Origin: Datisca glomerata
Lineage: Eukaryota; Streptophyta; Magnoliopsida; Cucurbitales; Datiscaceae
DNA length: 64,000 nucleotides
Assembly: GCA_003255025.1 (NCBI GenBank)
Contig: QANY01004052.1
Span: 1,116,001-1,180,000 of the forward strand
Direction of reading: 5' to 3'
A model generated the notes under the pieces. The model saw nothing but the letters and a program-made list of their open reading frames with translations, did no database searches and was not told the origin of the DNA. How positions within the stretch are numbered: the stretch's first letter is position 1; every line of letters begins with the position of its first letter. This document shows, piece after piece, positions 12,572 to 23,401 of this stretch. The translations under genes were made by a program, and so were the position numbers.

Positions 12572-12964
12572 CAATGGGTTTTGTTGGGGCTGCGTGAGGG
12601 AGTCCCAAAGGGATAGATGTATAAAACTAATATATAAAGCATTCAGTTAGGGCTGGATTAGGATATAAATAAGCATATGATGTGAGTGAGCTTGAGAATG
12701 GGGAAGATATATTGAGGAATGAAATAAAAAGGGCTAGGGTTTGCTTTGTATACATATTGGCATATAGTATGAGTGGTTTTTGAAAATACAAATATATCCT
12801 TTTTCAAAATTTAAAGAAATCAAATTTAAAAATAATATCATCTAGTTAAAATAGCTTTACAAAAATTACAAATAATCTCTTTTAAAAATTAAATTTTAAA
12901 ATCACGTTTATCTCTTAAATCAATTTTAAGAAAGTTTCATTTTACAAAGGGTCGAGGTATTACA

Positions 12965-12976
12965 TCTTCACTCCTT
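12965..12976 (-). other. polypurine tract of the gag-only element
   Basis: Minus-strand sequence AAGGAGTGAAGA sits immediately before an LTR start TGTAATACC. It is the expected primer for plus-strand DNA synthesis in an LTR element on the minus strand. Confidence 0.65.
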
Positions 12977-13157
12977 AAAAACTTTCATCCTCAAAAGAAA
13001 GATGCCACATTTTTAAAACACTGGAAATATCCAAAAAGAATCCAAAACGCAACCAACAGTAAAGCACAAAACACAAATGAAGAAAACAAAATCAAGGTTC
13101 GAACAATGCGAAGATTGAATGCCCAAGAGCAAGAAGTATACCGACAACAACTGCGGT

Positions 13158-14154
13158 TTAATCGTCATTTTCTTGATGTGTAAAAGAAAATGCCTTTCCT
13201 TTAGCCTTGCTCACAGTTGTGTCATTGTCTTGACCATGTTTAATCATAGGACACTCATTAAGATAATGCCCAGTCTTCTCACACTTAAAATAAGCTTTTG
13301 ACAACTTATAGCACTGTCCAGGATGATGCTTGTTACAAGTGGCACATAAAGGATGAGAACCGATAACTTGTTTCTTCGCATCTCGTTGTTCAGTATGGTC
13401 GTCTCGAAGCTTCATTTTCTCTTGTGGTGAGCGATCATTCCATGGCAGCCCTCTTCGTGGAAGATTATGCTCAATCAACAACGCTGCTTCAACCACCGTT
13501 GCGTAAATTGTATACTTATGAAGTGACACAAAATCCTTTATCTCTGGACGAAGCCCCCTTTCAAACATCTGAGCCTTCTTGATCTCACTATCAACATAAT
13601 GCGCGGCGTAGCAAGATAATTTCTGGAACTTCCTTTCATAATCAACAACAATCATACTACCTTGCACCAGCCTAAGAAATTCAGCCTCCTTACTTGTCCT
13701 AACAGTGATCGAAAAATACTTTTCGAAGAACAACTCCTTGAATCGATCCCAAGTCATCGGATTATGCAAAATATCATAAGCTCTTTGTGTGAGCGCCCAT
13801 CATGTTCGAGCTTCTCGCGTCAGTATAAAACTTGCACAAATAACCTTTTGAATCTCAAAACACATCATAATTTGGAAGATCTGCTCTAATCTCACAATCC
13901 AATCGGCACCCAACAATGGATCAGATGAGTGACCGTCAAATTCAGGGGGAGGGGGGGTTCAGCCTCCTGAAGGTGCGGATCAACTGCACGTCGACCGTTT
14001 TCGTCTGTTGCGGTTGTTGTAGTTGAGTTGGGTGAGTCATTGTTGTCTACCTCAACAACTCCAAAAATTCTTGAAACATTTCGATCATGGTTGCCGGAGG
14101 GTTCACAACAGGATCGACCGGTGCGTGATTGTTATTTCTCGTAGGAGGGGCCAT
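13158..14154 (-). pseudogene. retrotransposon gag (capsid/nucleocapsid), disrupted
   Basis: Read on the minus strand from about 14154, a start MAPPTRNNNHAPVDPVVNPP leads after a stop and frameshifts into a proline-rich stretch. It continues through LGADWIVRLEQIF, ILTREARTWW-like and PMTWDRFKELFFEKYF (open from 13769), FQKLSCYAAHYVDSE, FERGLRPEIKDF and ends in a zinc-knuckle tail. This is the gag capsid pattern of plant gypsy elements with long LTRs (Del/Tekay type). The knuckle reads YFKCEKTGHYLNEC, so the first Cys of CX2CX4HX4C is a Tyr. An upstream CATCNKHHPGQC remains. The last 203 residues are open. No protease, reverse transcriptase or integrase follows before the LTR. Confidence 0.8.
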
Positions 14155-14375
14155 TACTCTGCTACCCACCAAAATTCAAGACTTTCCAAAAGCCTAATCT
14201 TATCGTGTAAATATGACATAAACATAATCAAACATGCAATAATGAAAGCACATAATACTGAATCAATAATTAAAACATACATATCATGATTACCTGACTT
14301 GTAAGATGAGAGAGGAGCAGAGTGACGACATGCCATAATTTTCACTATGAAAAGTCTACAGAATCTAAAATCTTT

Positions 14376-14387
14376 ACTCTAATATCA
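14376..14387 (-). other. degenerate primer binding site
   Basis: Minus-strand TGATATTAGAGT, eight bases inside the right (5') LTR. It resembles TGGTATCAGAGC, the site complementary to initiator-methionine tRNA in many plant elements, with three substitutions that could be C-to-T or G-to-A decay. Confidence 0.5.
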
Positions 14388-15184
14388 AATTATTATGCCC
14401 TGATCCCCGAGGATTAAACATACGTGTAATTTCACAATTTTGAAATCCCTAATTCGGAACAACCCCTAATTTTGAGAAAATTCCCAAATTGAAATTATTA
14501 ATTCACCCATGATAGAAAAACATTTACCTTAAATAGCGGAAACATTAAACTTATCCATGATCAAAATCTTTATCATTAAGTAGTGGAAGCGATAAGTGTC
14601 TTACATGCACAGTTAATAAAAAAACTCGATAAAACTGAATCAATCTTTGAAATAAAATCAAAACTTGAAATCCATAATTCATGAAATTTTCACCCATCAT
14701 AATTCATAGAAAAACATAACGTATAATAAATTACTTAAATAACTGAGAAGAATAGAAAAAAAATTTCCAAGTTTTAAATCAAATCATAAACTAAAAATAT
14801 AAATAGCTATGATCCAACTGGCTATGGCAGTCTCATGCTCATGTTGTTTGCCATCACTATCTGCATCATAAACAAATGTGGGGGGATGAGTATTTTAAAA
14901 TACTCAATATGCAAACTCACATAATAACACACATTCACATATCATAAATGCAATCATGACATAACATAAATGGACTTGACATATATCATAAATGAAATAA
15001 CGTCACGTACTTGATCATGACCTGGCTCAACAAAGCACATAAATAACACATGTCTCAAACAAAATCATATAACAATCTTAATCATATCTTGTCTTAGCAT
15101 ATTTTCTATTTAAAAATGTAACCAGCACTGTTCACACGTGAGCTGAAACGTAACATGACGAATTGAGTGATATTGTAATTGTTG

Positions 15185-15715
15185 CCACTTAAGGTTATCG
15201 AAACCCCAAGAGTACTGAGTTAACACTTAAGTTACCAAAACCCTAAGAACACTGAATTATTACTTAAGGTTATCGAAACCCCAAGAACACTGAATTATTA
15301 CTTAAAGTTATCGAAACCCCAAGAACACTTAATTGTTTACTCAAGATTACTGAAACCCCATGCACACTAAATCATTATTTAAGGTTACCAAAACCTCAAG
15401 AACACATAATTATTATTTTAGGTTACCAAAATCTCATGAACACTGAATTATTACTTAAGGTTACCGAAACCCCATGCAGATTGAATCATTACTTAAGGTT
15501 ACCAAAATCTCAATAACACATAATTATTACTTTAGATTATCGAAATCCATGAACACTGAATTATTACTTAAGGTTACCGAAACCTCAAGAATACTGAATT
15601 ATTACTTAAGGTTACCAAAACCCTAAGAGCGTTACACTATTACTTAAGGTTACCAAAACCCTAAGAATACTCAATTATAACTTAAAGTTACCAAAACCCT
15701 AAGAACTTTACATTA
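15185..15715. repeat. tandem array of ~40-bp units in the right LTR
   Basis: About 13 units of the GGTTACCAAAACCCTAAGAA / ACTGAATTATTACTTAA type, the counterpart of the array at 9920-10475 in the other LTR. Confidence 0.85.
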
Positions 15716-15944
15716 TCAATTACATATTTAAACTCCATGGTTCGTAATATTCAATTTATGATTACGACTAAACCTCAAATGTAATCATGATCATATGATT
15801 CACAAGTAAAAATATAATGCATACTGATACATGTAACATAATTAAACATGATAACAAACTAAAGTAAAATTAGTCATACTCAAATATTTATCTCATGATA
15901 ATCAAATTAATAACTGAATAGTAAATAATTACCAAAGTGTTAAC

Positions 15945-17561
15945 AATTAGAATCGATCCCATCCCAGCAGTCAAACTCCTTCCTAAACCGACTCACCTGC
16001 CTTTGAAGCTGGAATGCCTTTATAGAGGAGGCTCCCCGAGGAATCGAAAAGTTTGTCTTTGATTGGATGGAGACAGATATATATATATATATATATATAG
16101 AAAGTGTGCAGTGAGGGTGGTTGTAAATCACTAGGTAGCCAGTCTTTACTTTATTCTGCCTAAGCAATGCCCAAAGACTCTCATGCCTTTCTTGTTCCAC
16201 TAGCTAGGACAGAAAATTCTCAGATGTCCCTTCCGTTATTATTTATTTCTTTATGTCAAAGACCAGAAGCTGGAAACATCATTTTTTCATTCTTTTCTTA
16301 TGAGGTCATGTACAACAACCTTAACCGCACAAGCCTAGACTGGGCCTACCTCTATTCCTAAAGGAGCCGTATGAGGCGTAAGCTCCACGTACATTTTTTA
16401 AGCCAAGCCTTTCCAGCAATGGGGCCTAGGGACCGACATGATGATTGGTTTAGGTAGGGCGGCCAACCTACCATGGACACCTGTAGGGATTAGTGCGTGG
16501 GACCGTGATCCATAAACTGATGCATGAGAGAAACTACAGGACATAGAAGCAGGCCTAAGCAGCACCTAAGAAGTAGGCCAACAAGTTAATTGAATCTTTT
16601 CCAGTCTCTTTTCTGACGGATTACCTTCAAAACAAAGGATTTTGATATTCCTTCTGTTTTGGACAAGATAAATGGACAAATGAATTGTATAATACAGGGA
16701 CATATAAGCTAGGCAAGGTTCCCCTTTGATATCTCCTAACCAGGGAGTAGGACTAACCACCTCACCTTTGGGTTCCGTTGGTAATCTGCCCTCTACAATT
16801 CCCAAATCCTCTCACGTCAACACAAGATTTGAGGGTACACCTATGCATATGTTTAGCTCTTAGCTCCAGTTCCCTACTGTCTAATCTCCTAGGTCTTTCA
16901 AATGACATCCGAAGAATCTTTGGTCATGATGCTTTGGTTTCGAAGGTTGTTGGGGTCTAGGTTTATGGATAGATTCAGTCAACAAAAGTCCCTAAAACTC
17001 AATTAATGTTAACAAGATGTCATGACTGGAGGAATTCTTGTCAATTGATGGTGGAAAAAAAGGAATTGTCTCATTATGCATGGCCGACAAGACCATGAGC
17101 AAGAAATTTAGCACACACAGTCTAGTAGTCTACTAGGAGCAAAGACGATCTCACCAAGCGGAAGAGTCAGGCTCAACTACTTAACTAGTCCGAAGCAATG
17201 TCCCTATGCTATGTTCCTGTCTTGAGGCAAGCCTACTATCTTCGCCTCGTTGTCTGCCTTTACTTAGTCTTTCTTTCCTTGACAAGAGAACTGAAATCCT
17301 TCCCTTAGGGTTTTTTCATCGGAAAGATCGCAAACAATTCATCCACTGAGGGACTTACTTTCACGAGAAGGCTATTTTTTAGCGTTTAATGGCCTGCTTA
17401 TGAGCCGGTTGTCAAACCTACTACTATACAAACATTCCTCTCGATTGGTCTAGGCCAAGGCTGGCAAATCAAACCACTTTATGTTAACAACACCTTTGTC
17501 GTAAGTGAAAGGTTTACCAGATAATATAAACCTACTACTAAATGTTTATATTTATATTTTT
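15945..17561 (+). other. insertion with group II intron domain V motif, probable mitochondrial DNA (NUMT)
   Basis: A 1.6-kb block that breaks the right LTR between GTGTTAAC (to 15944) and AAATATAAACATT (from 17562). It is absent from the left LTR. Its base composition is clearly GC-richer than the surrounding LTR. At 16362-16396 it has the signature of group II intron domain V, with GAGCCGTATGAGG, a GTAA tetraloop position and GCTCCACGTAC. In land plants such introns lie in organelle genomes. No complete coding region is seen. A (TA)n run at 16079-16099 must have grown or joined later. The organelle origin is inferred from motif and composition; the exact intron is not identified. An unknown TE is the alternative. 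Confidence 0.45.
16362..16396 (+). ncRNA. group II intron domain V-like hairpin (relic)
   Basis: AAGGAGCCGTATGAGGC then GTAA then GCTCCACGTAC. The upper stem GAGGC/GCTCC closes a GNRA-type GUAA loop (one mismatch), followed by the ACGUAC bulge sequence typical of domain V. The lower stem is partly lost: the 3' strand reads ACATTTT where GGTTC is expected. It is a sequence relic and is probably not expressed or functional here. Confidence 0.5.
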
Positions 17562-17600
17562 AAATATAAACATTATCGAAAAATGGTTTACCAGATAATA
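17511..17600. repeat. templated junction: direct and inverted repeats at the insert's right end
   Basis: GGTTTACCAGATAATA occurs at 17511-17526 and again at 17585-17600, where it belongs to the LTR. Between them AATGTTTATATTTA (about 17551-17540 on the opposite sense) faces TAAATATAAACATT at 17561-17574 as a perfect 14-bp inverted repeat. Such copying of flanking sequence in both directions is typical of break repair with template switching. Confidence 0.7.
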
Positions 17601-18171
17601 AATATAAATACATGATACAATTATAACATCGGAGTCACATAATTATATAAGTCTATTTATCTAAACTGGAGGAATGAACTGAACAACTTATGACCTGGAA
17701 TCCAAAAAAATATAATCATTAAATTGTTTTGAAATAAATCAATGTTAAATAAACACATTTTTAATACCATATAAATAGGGATTTAATTAAAACAATGCAA
17801 ATGGGCCTGAGCGAGGCCAGAAAATAATGTTTCGGGTCAGAAGTCAAATGATTAAACTTGGGTCAAACGGTTCAGACCGGGCTGGTTCAGATCAGATCGG
17901 TTTGATTGGGTCAGATTAGAGTGGTTCAGACCGATCCGGCTAAACTGAATCAGTTTGGTTCGAGGTTGAACTAGTTCATGACAGAACCAACTGGGTCACA
18001 AGACCGAGTTGCAGAACAAGAAAAATAGAAGGGAAGAACAGGGGAGAACGACGAGAAAGCGAGAAAACATAGGGGAGGGAGAGAGAGAGAACGAGAAGGA
18101 GAAAGAAACAGAGATGGGGAGAAAATCAGAGAGAGAATCAGAGAGGGAAGAAGAGAGAGGGATAAAGAGAG

Positions 18172-18178
<7 letters not shown>

Positions 18179-18203
<25 letters not shown>
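18179..18203. repeat. (GA)n microsatellite in the right LTR
   Basis: Run of GA dinucleotides inside a longer GA-rich block (18050-18290) shared with the left LTR. It produces long but meaningless Ser/Leu-rich and Arg/Glu-rich open frames. Confidence 0.85.
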
Positions 18204-18206
<3 letters not shown>

Positions 18207-18660
18207 GAGGGAGAGAGAGAAGGGAAGGGGAAACAAAACAGGAGAGAGAGAAAAGACAAAGAAAAAATAGAAGTAGTGAAGAAGAAGAAAAGAAGAAAGA
18301 AGAAATTTACCGGAGATGTGCTTCGTCGCTGTTATAGATAGGATGAAAGAGAAAGGGAGATACAATTCAGAGGGAAAATGAATAAAATCAGAGAGAGGAT
18401 AGCAAACAACAATAATGAGAAGAAAATAATTAATGGGAATAATTCTCACCGGAGGTGTAAGGTGGCGGCGATGGAGAAACAAGTAGAGAGAATAATAAGG
18501 TAGAGAGAGATGAAAAACAATGGTTTTTGCTTGGGCTGCGTGAGAGAGTTCCTAAGGGAGATAGATGTAGAAAACTAATATATAAAGCATTAGATTAGGG
18601 GTAAGTTAGGGTATAAATAAGTATATGGTGTGCGTGAGCTTGGGAATGGAGAAAATATTT

Positions 18661-20592
18661 GAGTTATTTGGAATTATATACCATTTTCATTTTGGGTTAA
18701 GAAATATATACCCATTTTTGAAAAAAAAAATTAAAATTCTATACCCTGACGTCCACACAATTCAGTTAATATTAATAACTCACCAATTGTTTTTTTTACC
18801 TTTCCAATGTACAATCAAACCAATCTCTTCATCTTCTTTGTCTTCTTCTCTTTTATTCAACGAAGCTCATATTTCTTCATCTTCATCTTCTTGTTCTTCT
18901 TCTTATTATTGTTGTTATTATTTAGTAGATTCTATGATCCTTCAGTGAGAAGGTGACACATTCTTCTTCTTCTTCTTTTTCAACGAGACCCATTTTACTT
19001 CTTCAGCGAGACCCTTTGATTTTCTTATTCTTCTTCAATGAGACGCACTTAGTATCTCATTCTCCTATTTTTGAACCCTTCAAGTAATATTTTTTATTCT
19101 AGAAGTCAAAACAAGTAACTACTTGAAGGTTTCAAGTAATAAATTTATACTACTTGAACCCTTCAAGTAATTTTTTTCTCTTAAAATTTGTTATCCAATA
19201 GCTCGTGACTACGTGAAGGATTCAAGTAGTACTTTTATACTACTTGAACCCTTCAAGTAATTTTTTTCTTTTGAAATTTATTGTACAGTAAGCTCGTCAC
19301 TATTTGAAGAGTTCAAATAGTAATTTTTTACTACTTGAACCCTTCAAGTAATTTTTTTTCTTGAAATTTGTTGTCTAGTAAGTTCGTCACTGCTTGAATA
19401 GTTCAAGTAGTAATTTTATACTACTTGAACCCCTCAAGTAATTTTTTTTCTCTTGAAATTTATTATCCAGTAAGCTCTTCACTACTTGAAGGGTTCAAGT
19501 AGAAATGTTTTAATACTTGAACCCTTCAAGTAGTTTTTTTTCTCTTGAAATTTATTGTCCAGTAAGTTCGTCATTACTTGAAGGGTTCAAGTAGTAAAAA
19601 ATTACTACTTGAACCCTTCAAGTAGTTTTTTTCTCTTGAAATCTATTATCCAGTAAGCTCTTCACTACTTGAAGGGTTTAAGTAGTAATTTTTTACTACT
19701 TGAACCCTTCAAATAGTAATTTTTTTACTACTTGAACCCTTCAAGTAATTTTTTTCTCTTGAAATTTGTTGTCTAGTAAGCTCATCACTACTTCAAGGGT
19801 TCGAGTAGTAATTTCTTACTACTTGAACCCTTCAAGTAGTCGCCTGGTGTATGGACGTTGTCTGAGAAAAAAAATTACTCGAAGTGTTCAAGTAGTCACA
19901 AAAAACTACTTGAACCCTTCCAGTAGAAGAAAAAACTTCGTTGAAAATTAAAGAAGAATAAGAAAAATAAAATATAACTACTTGAACTTTTCAAGTTGTC
20001 ATAAATAACTACTTGAATGGCTCAATTAGTCATAAACAAGTACTTGAACCCTTCAAGTAGTCGCGTGGTGTATGAGTGTTGGCTAACAGAAAAAATTACT
20101 TGAAGGGTTCAAGTAATCACAAAACACTACTTGAACCCTTTAAGTAGAAGAAAGAATTTCGTTGAAAAATAAAGTAGAAGAAGAAGAAGAATAAAATATA
20201 ATTACTTGAACTTTTCAAGTTGTAATAAACAACTATTTGAAGGGTTCAAGTAATCATAAAATAAATACTTGAACCTTTCAAGTAGTCGTCTGATATATGA
20301 GTGTTGACTGACAAAAAAAAATTACTTGAAGAGTTCAAGTACTCACAAAAATTACTTGAACCCTTCAAGTAGAAGAAAAAGTTCTGTTGAAAAATAAAAA
20401 AGAAGAAAAATAAAATATTATTAAATTGATTTGACATGTGTATTGAAAAAGAAAAAGAAATGATGAGGTTAGAGAGAGAAAACAAGTGATGATGTGAAGT
20501 TGGTGACTCAGGAGTATAAAATTTGTTGTTTTGAAAAATGGGTATAAAAATGCTTAAGGAAAATGAAAAGAGTATATTTATCCAAATAACCC
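18661..20592. mobile_element. Mutator-like foldback element, copy 1, with palindrome array
   Basis: 1,932-bp insertion in the right LTR. The left end reads GAGTTATTTGGAATTATATA and the inverse of the right end reads GGGTTATTTGGATAAATATA. The inverted repeat continues, imperfectly, through TTTTCATTTT, TTAAG and TATACCCATTTTT for at least 60 bp, with weaker similarity further in. Flanks AAAATATTT (18652-18660) and AAGATATAT (20593-20601) fit a 9-bp TSD with two mismatches. The empty site in the left LTR reads GAAGATATATTG near 12703. A 9-bp TSD with long TIRs points to the Mutator superfamily. No transposase is present. The interior (19080-20370) is an array of CTACTTGAA / TTCAAGTAG palindromes. 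TTC-rich tracts lie just inside both ends. Confidence 0.8.
19080..20370. repeat. palindromic satellite array, copy 1
   Basis: The core is a 21-bp palindrome, arms CTACTTGAA and TTCAAGTAG around CCC (or GGG when read the other way). In 19080-19850 palindromes of alternating sense are paired in units of about 91 bp with spacer CTCTTGAAATTTGTTGTCC, so each unit is itself a larger inverted repeat. From 19850 to 20370 the same palindromes sit in a different unit of about 215-225 bp with spacer GTGGTGTATGAGTGTTGGCT, present three times. No coding potential. Single strands of this DNA or RNA would fold extensively. Confidence 0.9.
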
Positions 20593-20852
20593 AAGATATA
20601 TTGCCGAATGAAATAAAAAAGTTTAGGGTTTTGACTTGTATATATATTGGCATATAGTGTGAGTGTGTTTTGAAAATACAAATATATCCCTTTTCAAAAT
20701 CTAAAGAAATCAAATTTAAAAATAATATCATCTAGTTAAAATAACTTTACAAAAATTACAAATAATCCATTTTAAAAATTAAATTTTAAAATCACATTTA
20801 TCTTTGAAATCAATTTTACGAAAATATCCATCTATGAAAGGTATTAGATATT

Positions 20853-21089
20853 ATATATGTGTGTATATATATAATATATACATATTTCTACATAAAATAG
20901 TATATATACATTACATGTAAATACAATATTATTTATATAAATAGTAAATATATAAAGATTATTACAAGATTGTGTTGACGTGCTCAAAGTCAGGATATAT
21001 TTAATTTTATATATTATTTAAATATAAATAAATATCAAGCTTGAGTGTTGAAAAATAATAAATTAACTTTTAATTTGATGTTGTGTAAT
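20853..21089. other. AT-rich intergenic DNA
   Basis: TATATA-rich sequence between the end of the long LTR and the solo LTR. No feature is recognised. Confidence 0.6.
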
Positions 21090-21620
21090 AATGATATAAG
21101 GAGGATGAACGGGCACAAATTCTTCAATCCGTCGTGTTACCGAAAATTTGAAAAAGAGACCAATCAGACGAAAGTACATAACTTGTCAACATGACAATCT
21201 AAAGAAGCTTATTAAGACCATTGGAGATTAGACGGTTAAGATTTATTCAATTGTTAATGTTGATAAATTAAATCTCAATGTAATATTCTGTTAATCTTAT
21301 TTTCAGTTTGAATTGAATAAATTGTATCAGATTCTTTGTAATTGATTGAAAACTTATAAATAGAAGTAAAATGTAACTTCAAACGGGCTCTCAACACACA
21401 TAAGAAACAAGCAAAACGTGTAGCTTGCATTAACTTTATAAACTTTCTCATCATAATGAAAATACTATTAAATTTTTTTCATAGTTTTTTTTTAAAATTT
21501 TTCACGTAAATTATAATGTTTATTACTCTTTTCTTTTTACTCTTTTTTCTTTTTTTCCATTATCATGTAAAAAATTAATGATAATTTTTCAAATTGTGAA
21601 TTTTTTCTTTTATAGAGGAA
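21090..21620 (+). mobile_element. solo LTR of the LARD family (degenerate)
   Basis: Shares ordered stretches with both LTRs of the element at 30860-36414: ACCAATCAGACGAAAGTACA, TGACAATC..AAGAAGCT, AAGATT.ATTCAATTGTTA.TGTTGATA, AAATTGTATCAGATT, a TATA box TTATAAATAG (21354-21363), TTTTTCACGTAAA and a final AATTTTTTCTTTTA. Internal and second LTR sequences are missing. Ends are eroded, so boundaries are approximate and no TSD is claimed. Confidence 0.75.
21354..21363 (+). promoter_or_regulatory. TATA box of the solo LTR
   Basis: TTATAAATAG at the same relative place as CTATAAATAG (31151) and TTATAAATAG (36161) in the related LTRs. It would mark the U3/R transition. Confidence 0.6.
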
Positions 21621-23401
21621 AGAATTGAGAAAAAAATTGGCGTATCATGATTATAGTTCAGCCAGGGAAGAGTGTACATTAGCAAATGGGGTTTTCTAGA
21701 GGTGTGCCAGACCAGTACATAGAATCGAAAAGATCAAAATAGACCATTTCTTTTGGTTCCTTAGTAATTTGCATTTTGCATGTATTTCAAACATAGAAAC
21801 GCTAATGTCTTGAGATAAAATCATAGGATTTCTTTTCCACACCTCCTGTAAAAATGATTTCCACCATGTATCCATGTAATAAGAATCAGAAAAATCAAAA
21901 GAAAAAAGGAGCAGAGGAGTCGACGGAAGAAGCAGTGAGTTGAGACTTGCCTGTCCACCGCCGGCGAAGCTTCCAGATGTGCTAAAAGTTTACAATTTTT
22001 GTCTAAAGCATATCTTCATTAATCGAATGTAAATTTGTGGTGAAGGTCTTCCTTTCCGTGGAACAACCGATGATGATATTAGCAACGTGGGAACCGTTCA
22101 ATTTGACTTCAGCGTCATTAGAGCAGCCAGAGATGACTCTAGCGGCAAAAACAGACTTGAACAAGGTGGTTTTGGAATTTGGGGAAAATGGTGGTGGGCG
22201 GGGTTTTGGGATGGAGAGCTTTTTGCGATGGAATGCTCTGTGCTTGTGATGGAGGGCTTTGCTATACTGAACTTGTGATGGAGGGCTTTGCTATGGTGAA
22301 CTTAGAGTTAGGGTGTAGTCACTTACTGGCTACAATGAATCAGCCTACCATCATCATCAAATTAACGACCATGTCAGTAAATTTAACGGATTAACTGATA
22401 GAATTAGAGGAAGATCACATGAAAACGTTTTTGGAAGTTAGATCAAAATACTTATTTTAAATTTAGAAGGTCACATAATAATATCGGTGAAAATTAGGGG
22501 ATTAAAAATATATTTATTCCTAAATTTTATTTCAGTTTGTGAAATAAAAATTTGCAAAACAGTAAAACATATTCTATTTTGAATTTTGTTATAATACAAA
22601 CGTTTAGATCTTAAATATTTACTATCAATCATAATTTTATGTATATTATTTTCTTTGAATTTTGTTGTAATACAAACATTTTATCTCATTCTCAATTTTT
22701 TCTAAAACTTCATTTTGAAATTACGAACATAATTTTATATCACGAACTAGACAAACACGATGAACCTAAGTAGGTTTGCAACCCGTCATACGAAGACTAG
22801 GCTCATGAGAAGACTAGGCTCATGACTCGAGAGATTTCTATCTATCAGATACAATATTAGCTTTTCAGATCCAGATGGTCTACCGTTGCTGAGCACAGCA
22901 AATGAGATGTCTGATCTAGTCCATTTAACCAGATTCAACAGACCAGATAGGATAAGGAAAAAACAAAACAAAAATGTTTCAATGCAAAACAGTTAGTCAA
23001 ATATCCTCTGCCGTTGCTAAAGAGTCCCCATCCAAGTTTTTCATTGCCTCAGTTACTCGGGAGCTTCATTTCGAGTAACTTCATTTACAGCTTGACATCA
23101 AGAGCAGATGACAACTCATAACCAAGTCTCATGGAAAAGCTTTCAAATTAAGTCTAATGCATATCCGTTAACCGTTTAACCGTACAATACGAAATACAAT
23201 TGAATAACTTAAATATCAAATTAAAGGGGCAGCCCATGCAAATTTGGAGCCTTATTATCCATCCTGTTGTAGGAGAAAAATACAATTTTCAACAATGCAA
23301 AGCCCCAACAGAACTGATATATGGTTACCTTCACCAACTTCCAAAAACCGAAGACCCCTTCTGCCTAAAAAAAACCCAGAGACCAACCCAAGTTGAAGAC
23401 T
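21621..23401. other. intergenic DNA and 3' flank of RPN8
   Basis: About 22030-22320 contains overlapping short open frames on the plus strand (for example from 22037) that give no recognisable domain. It repeats GTGATGGAGGGCTTTGCTAT at about 22249 and 22275. 22380-22510 is the inverted counterpart of 8390-8520. 22786-23401 is unremarkable 3' flank of the proteasome gene. Confidence 0.5.

Larger units (their letters stand above)
9150..12964 (-). repeat. left LTR (3' LTR) of the gag-only gypsy element
   Basis: Left copy of the direct repeat, interrupted by a 782-bp solo LTR at 11679-12460. It contains the 40-bp tandem array (9920-10475), a GA-rich block (11150-11520) and a (TA)n/(GA)n junction with a single undetermined base at 11340. 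The inner end TTACA at 12960-12964 corresponds to TGTAA on the minus strand, abutting the polypurine tract. The outer start is approximate because (TG)n-type sequence blurs it. Confidence 0.7.
9150..20852 (-). mobile_element. long-LTR Ty3/gypsy-like retrotransposon, gag only, with three nested insertions
   Basis: Two long direct repeats flank a 1.4-kb centre: left about 9150-12964, right 14396-20852. Both carry matching landmarks: CCCTAATTCGGAAC; a roughly 40-bp tandem array; GGTTCAGACCGGGCTGGTTC; GA-rich tracts; a common end near TTTTAAAATCAC. On the minus strand the downstream LTR begins TGTAATACCTC (ending at 12964 in plus coordinates). It is preceded by the purine tract AAGGAGTGAAGA (12965-12976), a polypurine tract. 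Beside the right LTR the minus strand reads TGATATTAGAGT (14376-14387), a worn form of the common plant primer site TGGTATCAGAGC. After removing insertions the LTRs are about 3.0 and 2.9 kb. Only gag lies between them and pol is absent, so it depended on another element or lost pol. Outer ends have decayed and no TSD could be read. Confidence 0.75.
14396..20852 (-). repeat. right LTR (5' LTR) of the gag-only gypsy element, interrupted twice
   Basis: Begins TGCCCTGATCCCCGAGG on the plus strand and ends near GGTATTAGA at about 20852. It matches the left LTR in three blocks: 14440-15944, 17562-18660 and 20593-20850. The gaps are a 1.6-kb block resembling mitochondrial DNA and a 1.9-kb Mutator-like element. 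Neither insertion is in the left LTR, which supplies the empty-site sequence for both. Confidence 0.75.

Noticed and set aside
18009..18482. Open frames of about 110 aa on both strands
   Set aside because: Same GA-rich block in the other LTR; compositional artefact.
22037..22394. Three overlapping plus-strand frames
   Set aside because: Overlapping, no domain, no splice logic; may be a gene fragment but not supported.
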